This document shows positions 33,630 to 43,208 of a DNA stretch of 64,000 nucleotides, piece by piece. Made by a program: the position numbers and the translations under genes. The stretch lies in NCBI RefSeq assembly GCF_938028775.1, contig NZ_CALIZG010000018.1, positions 1 to 64,000 of the forward strand. The letters run 5' to 3'. The notes below the pieces were generated by a model that saw only the letters and a program-made list of their open reading frames with translations, ran no database searches and was not told the DNA's origin. This stretch comes from Mogibacterium diversum_A. GTDB lineage: Bacteria > Bacillota > Clostridia > Peptostreptococcales > Anaerovoracaceae. Position 1 is the first letter of the stretch; every line of letters begins with the position of its first letter.

Positions 33630-34808
33630 ATGACTAGGGTGAATAAAACAAAGTGTGTAGTGGTTTCGCTGCTCGCCTTAACTATGGTTGTATCGGCATT
33701 TGTAACATCTGTGCCGTCATATGCAACTAGCGCTGCTCAAAAGAAGAAGGAAGCGGCAGCAGCAGGAGCGAAGTCTGAAGAGTTTAGTGCTAAAGTCGGT
33801 GAAGCGACTAAGAAGGTAGAAGAACTAGAAGCTAATATCAATAATGCGCAAGCGGAGATCAATGCGACGCAGGCAAAGCTCGAAGCAAAGAAGGCTGCTG
33901 TAAGCAAGCAAACGGAAGCTCTAAATTCAAGGCTTAGAGCTATGTATAAGACGGGTACAGCAGGCTTTATCAATGTAATCTTGAGTTCAGGCAATGTTAG
34001 CGAACTGATAACAAACGTTAGTATGGTGCAGAGGGTGCTCTCTAGTGACAAGAAGCTTCTCAGCACACTTCAGAAGGACTATAAAGAGATTGAATCGCTT
34101 CAGGATCAGCAGATTAAACAGGAAAAGATTCTGGAGAAGAACAAAAAGGAAGTCGAAGCAACTCGTGAAAAGTACAAGGGGCTTGCGGATGAATATTCTA
34201 AACAGCAGGATCAGCTAAATGCTGAGGGCGATAAGCTAGCAGCAGAGGCAGCAGCAGCTCAGGCAGCAGCAGAGGAAAAGCTTAGAAGACAGCAGGCTGC
34301 ACAGGCTCAGAGCCAGTCTTCTTCGAGTAGCTCGAGCAGTTCAAGCAGTTCAAGCTCAAGCTCAAGTTCGAGCAGCTCAAGCAGCTCGAGCTCAAGCCGA
34401 CCAAGTGCGCCAACTACTTCAAGCGGATATCAGTGGCCAGTAAGTGGTGGAACTATAACTTCTCCTTTCGGATGGAGAGTTCATCCAATATTCAAGACAA
34501 AGAAGTATCACGATGGTGTAGATGTATCAGGTCTGAGAACGGGTACACCTATTAGAGCTATCGCTAACGGTTACGTTACCAAGGCATCGTACTATGGTGG
34601 CTACGGTAACTGCGTTATGATTTCAATCGGAAACGGATATACCACCCTATACGGACATATGAGTGGATTTGCGGTATCCAATGGGCAGTATGTAACTAAG
34701 GGGCAAGTTGTTGGATACATTGGAAGTACGGGTTGGTCAACAGGTCCGCATCTTCATTTCAGTTTAATCAAGAACGGCACGTATATTAACCCAATGAGTT
34801 TATTCTAA
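33630..34808 (+). CDS. Secreted M23 peptidoglycan hydrolase with coiled coil and poly-Ser linker
   Basis: This 392-residue protein has a signal peptide (cleavage probably after SYA, about residue 32), a long coiled coil (about 35-225), a linker of 27 consecutive Ser (residues 230-256) and a C-terminal M23/LytM domain. The zinc site is visible as HPIFKTKKYHDGVD (about 288-301) and HLHFS (about 376-380). Layout matches the PcsB/CwlO/EnvC-type partners that FtsEX activates, and it directly follows ftsEX. The Ser linker uses mixed TCN and AGY codons, so it has been selected as protein rather than created by recent slippage. AAGGAGG precedes ATG. Confidence 0.9.
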   Translation: MTRVNKTKCVVVSLLALTMVVSAFVTSVPSYATSAAQKKKEAAAAGAKSEEFSAKVGEATKKVEELEANINNAQAEINATQAKLEAKKAAVSKQTEALNSRLRAMYKTGTAGFINVILSSGNVSELITNVSMVQRVLSSDKKLLSTLQKDYKEIESLQDQQIKQEKILEKNKKEVEATREKYKGLADEYSKQQDQLNAEGDKLAAEAAAAQAAAEEKLRRQQAAQAQSQSSSSSSSSSSSSSSSSSSSSSSSSSSSRPSAPTTSSGYQWPVSGGTITSPFGWRVHPIFKTKKYHDGVDVSGLRTGTPIRAIANGYVTKASYYGGYGNCVMISIGNGYTTLYGHMSGFAVSNGQYVTKGQVVGYIGSTGWSTGPHLHFSLIKNGTYINPMSLF

Positions 34809-34812
34809 TTAT

Positions 34813-36465
34813 ATGAATATAGATATTTTTAAAAGCACTCCAGTGCTGAGTGAATTATTAAGAAAAAGAGGGATTGAAGGAGATGCGGAGCTCGAAGAGT
34901 TCCTTTCTCCGAGTCCTAAGCTCGCATATGATCCATTCCTGCTAGCAAACATGCATGCGGGAGTGGATTTGTTGTTAGATGCTATATACAGCGGATCTAA
35001 AATAGTTATATATGGTGATTATGACTGTGATGGCGTAACTTCGACAGCTCTTCTGATGAAGGTTATCGGCTCTCTCACAGACAATGTGACTTACTATATA
35101 CCTTCCAGACTTGATGAGGGCTATGGACTTAATAAGTCAGCCATAGACCAGATATATCAGGACGAAGGCGAGGTTATCGTCACAGTCGACTGTGGGTCTG
35201 TGTCAGCCGAAGAGGTTGCGTATGCGAATAGCCTTGGCATCGAGACAATTGTGACTGATCACCATACTATAAAAGATGTGATTGCGCCAGGAATCGTCAT
35301 TAATCCCAAGGCGCCAGAAGATGCTTATCCCTTTAAGGGCCTTGCAGGGGTAGGGGTAGCATATAAACTTGCATTAGCACTTAGTCGTAACTGTGAAATC
35401 CCTCGCAGCCTTATTACAGAAGTGCTCGAACTCGTTGCGGTTGGAACTATCGGAGATGTAATGCCGCTCACAGATGAGAACCGCTCGCTTGTAAAGTATG
35501 GTCTAAGACTCATGAGACTTGGATTTAAGAACAAGGGACTAAGAAGGCTTGCAGAACTATCAGGTGTAGATTACAACAATATTACTTCTACGAACGTTGC
35601 TTTTTCGTTAGTTCCTAGGATTAATGCTGCGGGTAGACTTGGTGATGCCTCGCTTGGAGTTAGAGCATTGCTATCTGATGACGATGATGAAGTAGAGCGT
35701 CTATGCACAAAGCTTATGGAGACAAATGCGAAGCGACGTGAGTTACAGCAGGAAGCTTTTGAAAACTGCATAAGTCTTGTGGATGATGAACTCGAAAAGG
35801 GTGATTTCGTAATGATTGAGGCCGACCATGCTCACGAGGGAATCCTGGGAATTGTAGCTGGAAATCTCAAAGAGCGCTACAATAGACCAGTTGTTATTGT
35901 GTCACCAAACGATGGGCTCCTCAAAGGAACTGGCAGATCTATCGAGGGGATAGACTTGTATTCTCTGCTGAATCGTCATTCAGAGTATTTTGTGAAGTTC
36001 GGTGGGCATAAGGCTGCTTGCGGATTCACGATGGAGACTGAGAATCTTGAAAAGCTCAGGACTTCGTTAAATGAAGATGTGGCCGGACTGCTTGCGGATA
36101 ATGAAAAGTTATTTGACAAGACGATAGAGGCGGACATGGATATAATAGTTCCGGATACAAGTATAGAGCTTGCGCGAGCGCTAGAGCTTTTTGCACCGTT
36201 CGGAGCAGGAAATCTAGAACCAGTGTTCAGATTCGAGAAGGCGCAGGTTGTAGACTTAAAATTCCTATCGGATAATAAACATGCGAGATTTTCTGTGATG
36301 CAGCACGGAAGTGCTATTCAGTGCATAATGTTCAACAAAGCGATGGACGCGTATAGCCTGATTGCTAGCAATAAACCTCTGACAGTTTACGGAGTGATGG
36401 ACATAAATAGGTGGAAGGACAGAGAGAATGTTCAAATCAGAGTCCTCGATATTGAGGAGGCATAG
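34813..36465 (+). CDS. recJ: Single-stranded-DNA-specific exonuclease RecJ
   Basis: The 550-residue DHH/DHHA1 nuclease degrades single-stranded DNA 5' to 3' in recombination and mismatch repair. It has YGDYDCDGVTSTALL (motif I, about 57-71), VDCGS (motif II), VTDHHT (motif III, about 145-150), RINAAGRLGDA (about 269-279) and the DHHA1 GGHKAACGFT (about 397-406). The length is near that of compact RecJ proteins. No clear ribosome site precedes the ATG, which is four bases after the hydrolase stop, so coupling to the upstream gene is likely. Confidence 0.92.
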   Translation: MNIDIFKSTPVLSELLRKRGIEGDAELEEFLSPSPKLAYDPFLLANMHAGVDLLLDAIYSGSKIVIYGDYDCDGVTSTALLMKVIGSLTDNVTYYIPSRLDEGYGLNKSAIDQIYQDEGEVIVTVDCGSVSAEEVAYANSLGIETIVTDHHTIKDVIAPGIVINPKAPEDAYPFKGLAGVGVAYKLALALSRNCEIPRSLITEVLELVAVGTIGDVMPLTDENRSLVKYGLRLMRLGFKNKGLRRLAELSGVDYNNITSTNVAFSLVPRINAAGRLGDASLGVRALLSDDDDEVERLCTKLMETNAKRRELQQEAFENCISLVDDELEKGDFVMIEADHAHEGILGIVAGNLKERYNRPVVIVSPNDGLLKGTGRSIEGIDLYSLLNRHSEYFVKFGGHKAACGFTMETENLEKLRTSLNEDVAGLLADNEKLFDKTIEADMDIIVPDTSIELARALELFAPFGAGNLEPVFRFEKAQVVDLKFLSDNKHARFSVMQHGSAIQCIMFNKAMDAYSLIASNKPLTVYGVMDINRWKDRENVQIRVLDIEEA

Positions 36466-37600
36466 AACATTATTAATCGCATTTGCCGCAGGGTTTGGAA
36501 CTGCGGTGGTTTGCGCTGTGATTTTCATGCATATTGTGCTTGGGGGGAGACTGATATCTCAGTACAAGCTCGACCAATATGAGGCCTTAGATGATGAGTT
36601 CGGCAAGTACTATGACATTCAGAAAATAATCAATAACAAGGCATACTACAAGCAAGACACCGACGAAGTCGATAAAGCTGTAGCACTTGGTATGCTAAAG
36701 ACGCTAGATGATAAATACGCCGAATATATGACGGAGAAAGAGTACGAGGCATTTGAACGCAGGTATTTAACATCATATTCTGGCGTCGGAGTAGCTCTTA
36801 AGCTTGATGAAAATAATAAAATCGTGGTTAATAGGGTCCTATCTGGAAGCGATGCAGAACAATCAGGGATTCTAGCGGGGGACGAACTCCTTAAAATTAA
36901 TGGCAAGAATGTAAAGAGCCTAAACGATGCAGCCGAGCTAATGGAAGGCGGCGGAGACAACGATGTCGAATTTACTATCTCGCGAGGGGGAGTCGTTAAG
37001 AAGTACAAGCTCACTCGTTCTAAAGTTGAAGATGATGGCGTGACTTATGAGGTGAAGGATTCATCAAAACACATAGGATATATACGCATCAGTACATTTA
37101 GAAAGGGAACTTCAAAATCATTCAAAAACGCTATAGAGATGCTTAAAACCGAGGATTGCAATAAGATCATCGTTGATATACGCGGCAATACCGGAGGGGT
37201 AGTCGAAGAAGCATTTGGTTCAGCAGACGAGGTTCTTAAAAAAGCGAAGCTTGGCAAGATAGTTTCCAAGAAAAAGACCAAGAAATACACTTCGGATGAC
37301 AGTTCGGCTGATGTAAAGCTTGCAGTCCTTGTAGATCAAGATACAGCAAGTGCGGCGGAGATATTTGCGGCTGCACTAAAAGCAAACGATGTGAAAATAA
37401 TTGGAACTAAGACGTACGGAAAAGGTGTAATACAGACGATTTTTAAGCTTAAGGGTGGATCTGTGGTGAAACTGACGACTGCAGAGTATATCGATCCAAA
37501 TGGCAAAAAGATAAATGAAAAAGGCGTAATGCCTAATGTGGAAGCAAAGTCTGGAGATGTAGCAATCAAGGAAGCGATGAAGCTGTTTGAGAGCAAGTAG
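36428..37600 (+). CDS. Membrane-anchored C-terminal processing peptidase (S41)
   Basis: The 390-residue serine protease has an N-terminal signal anchor (about 12-38), a PDZ domain (about 112-195) and an S41 core with the catalytic Ser in DTASAAEIF (about 303-311) and Lys in KTYGKGVIQ (about 327-335). CtpA-type proteases trim secreted or membrane proteins outside the cell. The reading frame begins 38 bases inside the end of recJ, and AAGGA precedes this ATG. No other ATG or GTG start lies in frame before the membrane segment. Confidence 0.92.
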   Translation: MFKSESSILRRHRTLLIAFAAGFGTAVVCAVIFMHIVLGGRLISQYKLDQYEALDDEFGKYYDIQKIINNKAYYKQDTDEVDKAVALGMLKTLDDKYAEYMTEKEYEAFERRYLTSYSGVGVALKLDENNKIVVNRVLSGSDAEQSGILAGDELLKINGKNVKSLNDAAELMEGGGDNDVEFTISRGGVVKKYKLTRSKVEDDGVTYEVKDSSKHIGYIRISTFRKGTSKSFKNAIEMLKTEDCNKIIVDIRGNTGGVVEEAFGSADEVLKKAKLGKIVSKKKTKKYTSDDSSADVKLAVLVDQDTASAAEIFAAALKANDVKIIGTKTYGKGVIQTIFKLKGGSVVKLTTAEYIDPNGKKINEKGVMPNVEAKSGDVAIKEAMKLFESK

Positions 37601-37610
37601 GGGGCTCGCA

Positions 37611-38270
37611 ATGTATTTATTCTATACAAATGAATACAAGAGGAATTCTGCGCATAGTAGAGAACTCCTTGCAAGGAGTATTAGAAAGCTTGCTGGGAGT
37701 GGGTGTAAATTAGATGTTCTTCCTGAATTAGCTACACGTACAGATGGAGAGCTTCTAGGTTATATATCGGATAATATCGAGTTCAATAAAAATGGAAAGC
37801 CTCATATCGCTGGGATTCCAGACTATTCGATCTCTCATAGCGAGAATACTTGGGCAATCATTTTTTCAGATGCACCATGCGGCCTCGATATACAGTATAA
37901 TAAAAAAGCGAAGCTCGAGAAGATTGCTGTAAAGTTATATCAGGAAGATGAGCAGGAGAGCGCAAATAGACTAGGGATAGATGAGTTCTTCCGCATATGG
38001 TCAAGGAGAGAGGCGCTTATCAAAGCTGCCGGAAGCTCTGTCTTCTACGATGCTCCTAGCACAATGTGGGGAAGCGCTTCATATGAAGGCTATCTATGGC
38101 GCATCTATGATGTTTCGCTAGGCGCTGAGATATGCAGTGCTGATAATGCGGAGACTATACATAGCGATAAGCAGTGCAAGAGAGAGGGACTACCTCATGT
38201 AGCAGTAGCGGTAAGAGATGATTCTGCATTTGGAGGAACTAATAATCTGCAGGTATCTACGCTTGATTAA
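37611..38270 (+). CDS. Sfp-type 4'-phosphopantetheinyl transferase family protein
   Basis: This 219-residue protein has the two signature blocks of the family: ISHSENTWAIIFSDAPCGLDIQ in pieces (the metal-binding GLD at about 86-88) and FRIWSRREALIKAAG (about 126-140), where WxxREA stands for the usual WxxKEA. Such enzymes load phosphopantetheine onto acyl or peptidyl carrier proteins. No carrier or synthase is adjacent; the acyl-carrier-related protein at 29214 lacks the acceptor Ser and is unlikely to be its target. ATG 37611 has AGGGG upstream. Confidence 0.8.
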   Translation: MYLFYTNEYKRNSAHSRELLARSIRKLAGSGCKLDVLPELATRTDGELLGYISDNIEFNKNGKPHIAGIPDYSISHSENTWAIIFSDAPCGLDIQYNKKAKLEKIAVKLYQEDEQESANRLGIDEFFRIWSRREALIKAAGSSVFYDAPSTMWGSASYEGYLWRIYDVSLGAEICSADNAETIHSDKQCKREGLPHVAVAVRDDSAFGGTNNLQVSTLD

Positions 38271-38357
38271 TAAACATGGGTGATATATTAGCGCCTAAGG
38301 TGCACGGTAGCAAGTATACTTACGTAAAATATATTACCGATAGGAGTATATGGGGAT

Positions 38358-38909
38358 ATGAGCAAGAAACGCGGCGTCGGTGATGAGGCTATGAGATACC
38401 TATCGCACCGCATGAGAACTGAGCAGGAGATGCGTCAGCACCTCAAGGAAAAGGAATATGAGGACTCCGAGATAGAGGGCGCAATTGATGACCTTAAGGC
38501 TCACCACTACATAGATGACTATGAATACGCGCTTGCTTTCTACAGGAATTCCTTTGAGAAGCTTAGGGGCGGTATGAGAGCGAAGCGTGAACTTGAGCAG
38601 AAGGGTGTCGATGTTCTAACTGCAGAAAATGCTTTAGAAGATTATAAGTACGAAGCGGGCGTAAATGAGCTTGCAAATGCCAGGCGAATAGCGGTAGAGA
38701 GCATATACGGTTCCGAAGCGATGAGAGGGTACGAGAACTCGGTAGAAACCGTGCTACTGGATCCTTCATATAGCGAAGAGGCAGAATATCTGGATGAACG
38801 CAAGATAGCATCTATGGCTAGAAAGCTAGAGAACAGAGGATATACCAGCGGTGTTATCTATAAGATAATCTCCGAGATGCGTAGCTGGAAGGTCAAAGCA
38901 AAAAGGTAA
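38358..38909 (+). CDS. recX: Regulatory protein RecX
   Basis: The 183-residue helical protein fits RecX, which modulates RecA filaments. It has the characteristic MRYLSHRMRTEQEMRQHL start in two halves (about 12-29) and repeated three-helix units with DLKAHHYIDDYEYA (about 44-57) and GGMRAKRELEQKGV (about 72-85). It is in a run of co-directional genes with recJ and rmuC, all of DNA repair. Confidence 0.88.
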   Translation: MSKKRGVGDEAMRYLSHRMRTEQEMRQHLKEKEYEDSEIEGAIDDLKAHHYIDDYEYALAFYRNSFEKLRGGMRAKRELEQKGVDVLTAENALEDYKYEAGVNELANARRIAVESIYGSEAMRGYENSVETVLLDPSYSEEAEYLDERKIASMARKLENRGYTSGVIYKIISEMRSWKVKAKR

Positions 38910-38921
38910 AGCAATAAATAT

Positions 38922-40013
38922 ATGAATACTATTATGATATTGTTATTAATTATTTGTCTAGGGTCGATGCTCATGAGCATCCTCGTTCTGATGCGCACGA
39001 AAGGCAATGAGGAGCGAATGGATACGTATTTTAAGGCGTACGGCGATGCTATTGCCAAGAGTCAGATGACGATGTCCGAGCATCAGGATTTGAGGCTCAA
39101 AGAGCTCAATGACAGCATGGCGAGGCTTCGTGCTGAGAATAACACGCAAATCGAAAACATACGCCATACGGTCGACGAGAAACTGCAGACGACTCTGGAT
39201 ACAAGGCTCACAAAGTCATTTGGATTAGTGAACGAGAGACTAGAGCAAGTGTACCGAGGACTCGGCGAGATGCAGTCAGTTGCACAGGGAGTTGGTGACC
39301 TCAGAAAGATACTGTCTAATGTAAAGACTCGCGGTATTCTCGGCGAGGTGCAGCTTGGGTCTATTCTCGAGCAGATGCTTCCGCCTAGTCACTACGTTAA
39401 GAACGCGAGGCTTAAGGAGAACAGCAGGGAGAATGTCGAGTTTGCGATTAGACTTCCTGGAACGGACGATCACGATGTGTTCCTCCCTATCGATGCGAAG
39501 TTCCCTGGAGATGCTTATAACGCACTGCTTGAAGCGTATGACCTAGGGGAGAAAGAGGCGATTAGCGAGGCGAAGAAGAAGCTCGTTAATAGAATCGAGA
39601 GTGAAGCCAAAGACATCAACTCGAAGTATATCAATCCACCGATTACAACGGATTTTGCAATACTCTTCCTTCCGTTCGAAGGACTGTATTCTGAAGCGAT
39701 TAATGCTGGACTCATCGAACCACTGCAGAGGAAGTACAAGGTAACCATTGCTGGACCGACCACGATGGCAGCACTTCTTAATAGTCTTCAGATGGGCTTC
39801 AACACTTTAGCGATAGAGAAGAAGAGCAGTGAAGTGTGGGAGCTACTGCACGCTGTACAGAAGGAATTTGAAAGATTTGAGGTGGTTCTAGCCAAGTCGC
39901 AAGGGCACTTAAAGCAAGCTAGTGATGATATCGATGAGCTGGCAGGCGTGCGCATGCGCCAGATGAAAAGGGCGCTTCAGAGAGTAAATAATATTGAAGG
40001 CGAAGAGGAATAA
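38922..40013 (+). CDS. rmuC: DNA recombination protein RmuC family
   Basis: The 363-residue product has an N-terminal membrane anchor (about 3-24), a coiled coil (about 30-125) and the RmuC nuclease-like domain with RGILGEVQLGSILEQML (about 137-153), PIDAKFPGDAY (about 189-199) and ILFLPFEGLYSEA (about 247-259). RmuC limits inversions at short repeats and may be a nuclease. It starts 12 bases after recX and ends two bases before the phosphoesterase gene. Confidence 0.9.
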   Translation: MNTIMILLLIICLGSMLMSILVLMRTKGNEERMDTYFKAYGDAIAKSQMTMSEHQDLRLKELNDSMARLRAENNTQIENIRHTVDEKLQTTLDTRLTKSFGLVNERLEQVYRGLGEMQSVAQGVGDLRKILSNVKTRGILGEVQLGSILEQMLPPSHYVKNARLKENSRENVEFAIRLPGTDDHDVFLPIDAKFPGDAYNALLEAYDLGEKEAISEAKKKLVNRIESEAKDINSKYINPPITTDFAILFLPFEGLYSEAINAGLIEPLQRKYKVTIAGPTTMAALLNSLQMGFNTLAIEKKSSEVWELLHAVQKEFERFEVVLAKSQGHLKQASDDIDELAGVRMRQMKRALQRVNNIEGEEE

Positions 40014-40015
40014 GT

Positions 40016-40729
40016 ATGAAAATATACGCCATTGCGGATCTTCATCTTTCCTTTGATGAGAGAATAGATAAGCCGATGGACGTCTTTGGACCTGGCTGGG
40101 GAGACCATGCAGAGCGAGTAAAATCCGCTTGGACTGAGCTGGTTACAGACGATGACATTGTAATAATTGCAGGAGATATATCGTGGGGGCTGAAGCTAGA
40201 CGAGGCGATGGCTGACCTGGAATGGATTCATGAGCTGCCTGGTCAGAAAGTGCTCCTGCGCGGAAATCATGATCTATGGTGGTGCAGGATTCAGTACCTG
40301 AGGACACTCTACGACGATATGCATTTTCTGCAAAATGACTGCTACTATGTAGAGGAACTAGACCTTGCTATTTGCGGCTCACGCGGCTGGCCGACACCTG
40401 ACGCTGCTACGTATACCGAGCATGATGAAAAGATGTATTTGCGTGAGCAAGGCAGACTTAGAAATAGCCTAGTAGAGGCGAAGAAAAAGGGCGCATCGAG
40501 AATTATCATGGCGATGCACTATCCGCCGGCTAAGATGGAAGAGACGGAATTTACCAGGATTATGCAGGAATACGGTGTTATGCAGTGCGTCTATGGTCAC
40601 CTTCACGGCATGGTCGCGTGGACCAATGGTATCAAGGGCGAGCATGGTGGTATAGACTATAAACTCGTTTCACTAGACTACCTCGGTGCGAAACCAAAGC
40701 TAATTTATGATAGTGAACAGGAAATGTAA
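40016..40729 (+). CDS. Metallophosphoesterase family protein
   Basis: This 237-residue calcineurin-like protein shows the five metal-binding blocks: ADLHLS (about 7-12), GDISWG (about 53-58), GNHDLWW (about 83-89), AMHYPP (about 163-168) and YGHLHG (about 194-199). Domain size and the DLHLS start fit a conserved Firmicutes cytoplasmic phosphoesterase of unknown substrate. It is closely packed after rmuC. Confidence 0.88.
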   Translation: MKIYAIADLHLSFDERIDKPMDVFGPGWGDHAERVKSAWTELVTDDDIVIIAGDISWGLKLDEAMADLEWIHELPGQKVLLRGNHDLWWCRIQYLRTLYDDMHFLQNDCYYVEELDLAICGSRGWPTPDAATYTEHDEKMYLREQGRLRNSLVEAKKKGASRIIMAMHYPPAKMEETEFTRIMQEYGVMQCVYGHLHGMVAWTNGIKGEHGGIDYKLVSLDYLGAKPKLIYDSEQEM

Positions 40730-40758
40730 CGATAAATTAAAAAAGAGGGCATTTATAA

Positions 40759-41715
40759 GTGAAATATGCATTTATCATTAATCCGATTGCTGGAAATGGC
40801 AAGAAGGCAGACAAGCTGTGCAAAGAAATCAGTGCAGCGGCGCTAGATTCGGAATTCGACATTGAGCTACATTATACGACTGGACCAGGTTCTGCGACGC
40901 ACATCGCAGATAAGGTAGCGACCGCAGCAGAGCGTGATGGTGAGGAAGTCAGAATCTATGCATGCGGTGGAGATGGTACTGTAAATGAAGTTGCAAATGG
41001 CGTCTATGGCCATGTAAACGCAGCACTCGGAGTTATCCCGATTGGCAGTGGAAATGACCTTATCCGTAACTTCGGGGGCGCTAAAGCTACGGATTATAAA
41101 GATCTCATGTCCCAGCTTTTGGCTGAGGAGGAAGTAATTGATGTTATGTCGTACTCATACAATAGAGACGGAGAGAACTATAACAGAATCGGACTCAATG
41201 CGTTTAATATCGGTTTTGACGGGAACGTTGCGATATTGGCGACTTATTTTAATAAAAAGACTTTTATCGGTGGATCGTTGTCATACGGACTGTCGATTTT
41301 TCTAAACCTCATCGAGAAGTCGGGACAAAATCTACAGGTTACTATAGATGGAGAGCAGCTTTTTAAGGGCCCACTTATGATGTGCACCATTGGAAACGGT
41401 AGGTTTTGTGGTGGCGGAATTGAGAGCAGCCCAAAGGCGAAGCTAGATGATGGACTTCTAGATGTGCTGGTCGTGCATAGGATTCCAAGGCGTACTGTGC
41501 TGAAGGTTCTACCAAAATTCTCAAAAGGAAAGCTTAATGAGATAAAGGGAATAGAGAAGATTACTGAGTTTAAGCAAGGAAGAAAGATTGATATCATCCC
41601 TAGAAGTGGACACATGAAGTTTGTCGTAGATGGCGAGATAGCGGAGACTGACGAGCTTAAGATAGAGGTTAAGGATAGGGCTATGCGGGTGCTAGTGCCG
41701 TATCTTCAGGTTTAG
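40759..41715 (+). CDS. Diacylglycerol kinase family lipid kinase
   Basis: The 318-residue enzyme belongs to the DagK/YegS/sphingosine kinase family. It has IINPIAGNGKK (about 5-15), the nucleotide loop CGGDGTVNEVANGV (about 74-87), IPIGSGNDL (about 94-102) and a DGLLDV block (about 233-238). In Gram-positives such kinases recycle diacylglycerol released by lipoteichoic acid synthesis. GTG 40759 is the start, with GAGG about 11 bases before it. Confidence 0.88.
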   Translation: MKYAFIINPIAGNGKKADKLCKEISAAALDSEFDIELHYTTGPGSATHIADKVATAAERDGEEVRIYACGGDGTVNEVANGVYGHVNAALGVIPIGSGNDLIRNFGGAKATDYKDLMSQLLAEEEVIDVMSYSYNRDGENYNRIGLNAFNIGFDGNVAILATYFNKKTFIGGSLSYGLSIFLNLIEKSGQNLQVTIDGEQLFKGPLMMCTIGNGRFCGGGIESSPKAKLDDGLLDVLVVHRIPRRTVLKVLPKFSKGKLNEIKGIEKITEFKQGRKIDIIPRSGHMKFVVDGEIAETDELKIEVKDRAMRVLVPYLQV

Positions 41716-41792
41716 CTGAAGGTCTAAGGAGCTGATTGAGCGCATCGCTTCGATGCACATCAGTAAAGAAAAATCTTGATTGGAGATTAGAG

Positions 41793-43142
41793 ATGAAAGC
41801 ATGGGATAATCTCAGGAAGAGTTTTAAAATAGCGATATTGACGGTGCTGTGCATAACTATGGTCTTCAGCACCGGTTTATTATGTATATTTTCATATGGT
41901 GCTAGCGATAAAAGCTCATCTAAATCTTCGCAGCAAACGGAATCAGCTAAGAAGTCAAACGAAGCCAAGAAGGTGCATGAACCTGAGATAAATGCAAAGA
42001 GTGCGGTTTTATACAGCGAGAATACGAATACTGTGGTGTTCTCGAAGAATAAGGATGAACGCGTAGCTCCATTTAGCACTACGAAGCTGATGACGGCGCT
42101 ACTAGTCGTTAAGCACATCAAAAATCTTGATCAGAAAGTCACGATATCGAAGGAAGCAGCTGCCCTCGGTGGTTCTTCAATGGAGCTAAAAGAGGGTGAA
42201 GTTGTAACGGTTAGGCAGCTTCTGTATGGACTGATGATATTGTCGGGGAACGATGCCGCGTATAGCCTCGCAGAGGTCGTATCGAACGGTAATGTCGATG
42301 AATTCGTTAAGATGATGAATGACGAAGCAAAGGCTTTAGGCTGTAAGGATACTAATTTTGTAAATCCGAACGGGATGAAAGAAGAAAATCATTATACTAC
42401 AGCTAGCGATTATATGAAGATTGCTAGGGCAGCGCTTAAGAACAAACAGGTCTATAAATTTGCAAGCACTAAAAAATACGAGATGGGAGCGACCAACCTA
42501 AACGAAGCGCGCGTCATGAAATCCCATACCGACCTGATCAACACCAGGAACTCGGGTGTAGTTGCTGGCAAAACTGGTTTCTGGAACGGTGAAGCTTCGA
42601 TTGTGCTCGCTTATGATAAGAAAGATCTGAAGATGCTACTCGTGATGTTCGGTGATGATAAGGAAAATCGTCCGAAGGATGCAAAAGCGATTTTTGAATA
42701 TGCATACAAATATTTAAAGGTGAATAAGCCTGTCGCAAAAGGTAAGAAGGTCACAAAGGTTCTAGTTCGCGGTGGTAAGAACACCATAGTCGATGCCTAT
42801 GCAAGTGAGACGGCTTACGCGTATACCGAGAAGGGTGATCGTGCAAAGGTAACTGTAAAAATAAAGCGCGATTGGTCCGTCAAGGCTCCGCTAAGGAAGG
42901 GAGATCAGGTGGCGGTTGCAAAGGTGTATGTCGATGGTAAGTATGTGTCTGATGCACCTCTTATCGTGAAGCAGAATGTGACTAAGGGCTGGATTACATC
43001 CGAAGCCTACATCTCTAATCTAGGCGCAATGGTATTAGGACCAACTCTAGTTGTTCTAATCGTGATTGCTTGCCTAGTTAAAAGGCGCAGAAAGAAAGCT
43101 GCAGTGCCAATTGGGAAGCATGATAAGGGCAGGGATAAGTAG
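41793..43142 (+). CDS. D-alanyl-D-alanine carboxypeptidase (S11, DacA/DacF type)
   Basis: The 449-residue penicillin-binding protein has a signal peptide (about 12-37), the catalytic SxxK in FSTTKLM, SGNDAAYS (the SxN motif) and AGKTGFWNG (KTG). A beta-rich C-terminal domain follows, then a C-terminal membrane segment with a basic end (KRRRKK). It trims the terminal D-Ala from peptidoglycan stem peptides outside the membrane. ATG 41793 is chosen because GGAG lies upstream and the signal peptide starts right after it. Confidence 0.92.
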   Translation: MKAWDNLRKSFKIAILTVLCITMVFSTGLLCIFSYGASDKSSSKSSQQTESAKKSNEAKKVHEPEINAKSAVLYSENTNTVVFSKNKDERVAPFSTTKLMTALLVVKHIKNLDQKVTISKEAAALGGSSMELKEGEVVTVRQLLYGLMILSGNDAAYSLAEVVSNGNVDEFVKMMNDEAKALGCKDTNFVNPNGMKEENHYTTASDYMKIARAALKNKQVYKFASTKKYEMGATNLNEARVMKSHTDLINTRNSGVVAGKTGFWNGEASIVLAYDKKDLKMLLVMFGDDKENRPKDAKAIFEYAYKYLKVNKPVAKGKKVTKVLVRGGKNTIVDAYASETAYAYTEKGDRAKVTVKIKRDWSVKAPLRKGDQVAVAKVYVDGKYVSDAPLIVKQNVTKGWITSEAYISNLGAMVLGPTLVVLIVIACLVKRRRKKAAVPIGKHDKGRDK

Positions 43143-43173
43143 CTAAGCGCATCGTTGCGTCGCTTGCGACTAC

Positions 43174-43202
43174 TTGCGTGCACCATAAGCCTATGCTATA
43201 AT
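43174..43202 (+). promoter_or_regulatory. Promoter for the structured RNA and tRNA-Ser
   Basis: TTGCGT (43174-43179) and TATAAT (43197-43202) with 17-base spacing. Transcription would start near 43209, about 100 bases before the tRNA. Confidence 0.75.
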
Positions 43203-43208
43203 GACCTT

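Noticed and set aside
34317..34397. Ser-codon run as a DNA repeat or CRISPR-like array
   Set aside because: It is coding low-complexity sequence in a linker; no spaced repeats are present. No CRISPR array was seen anywhere in the window.
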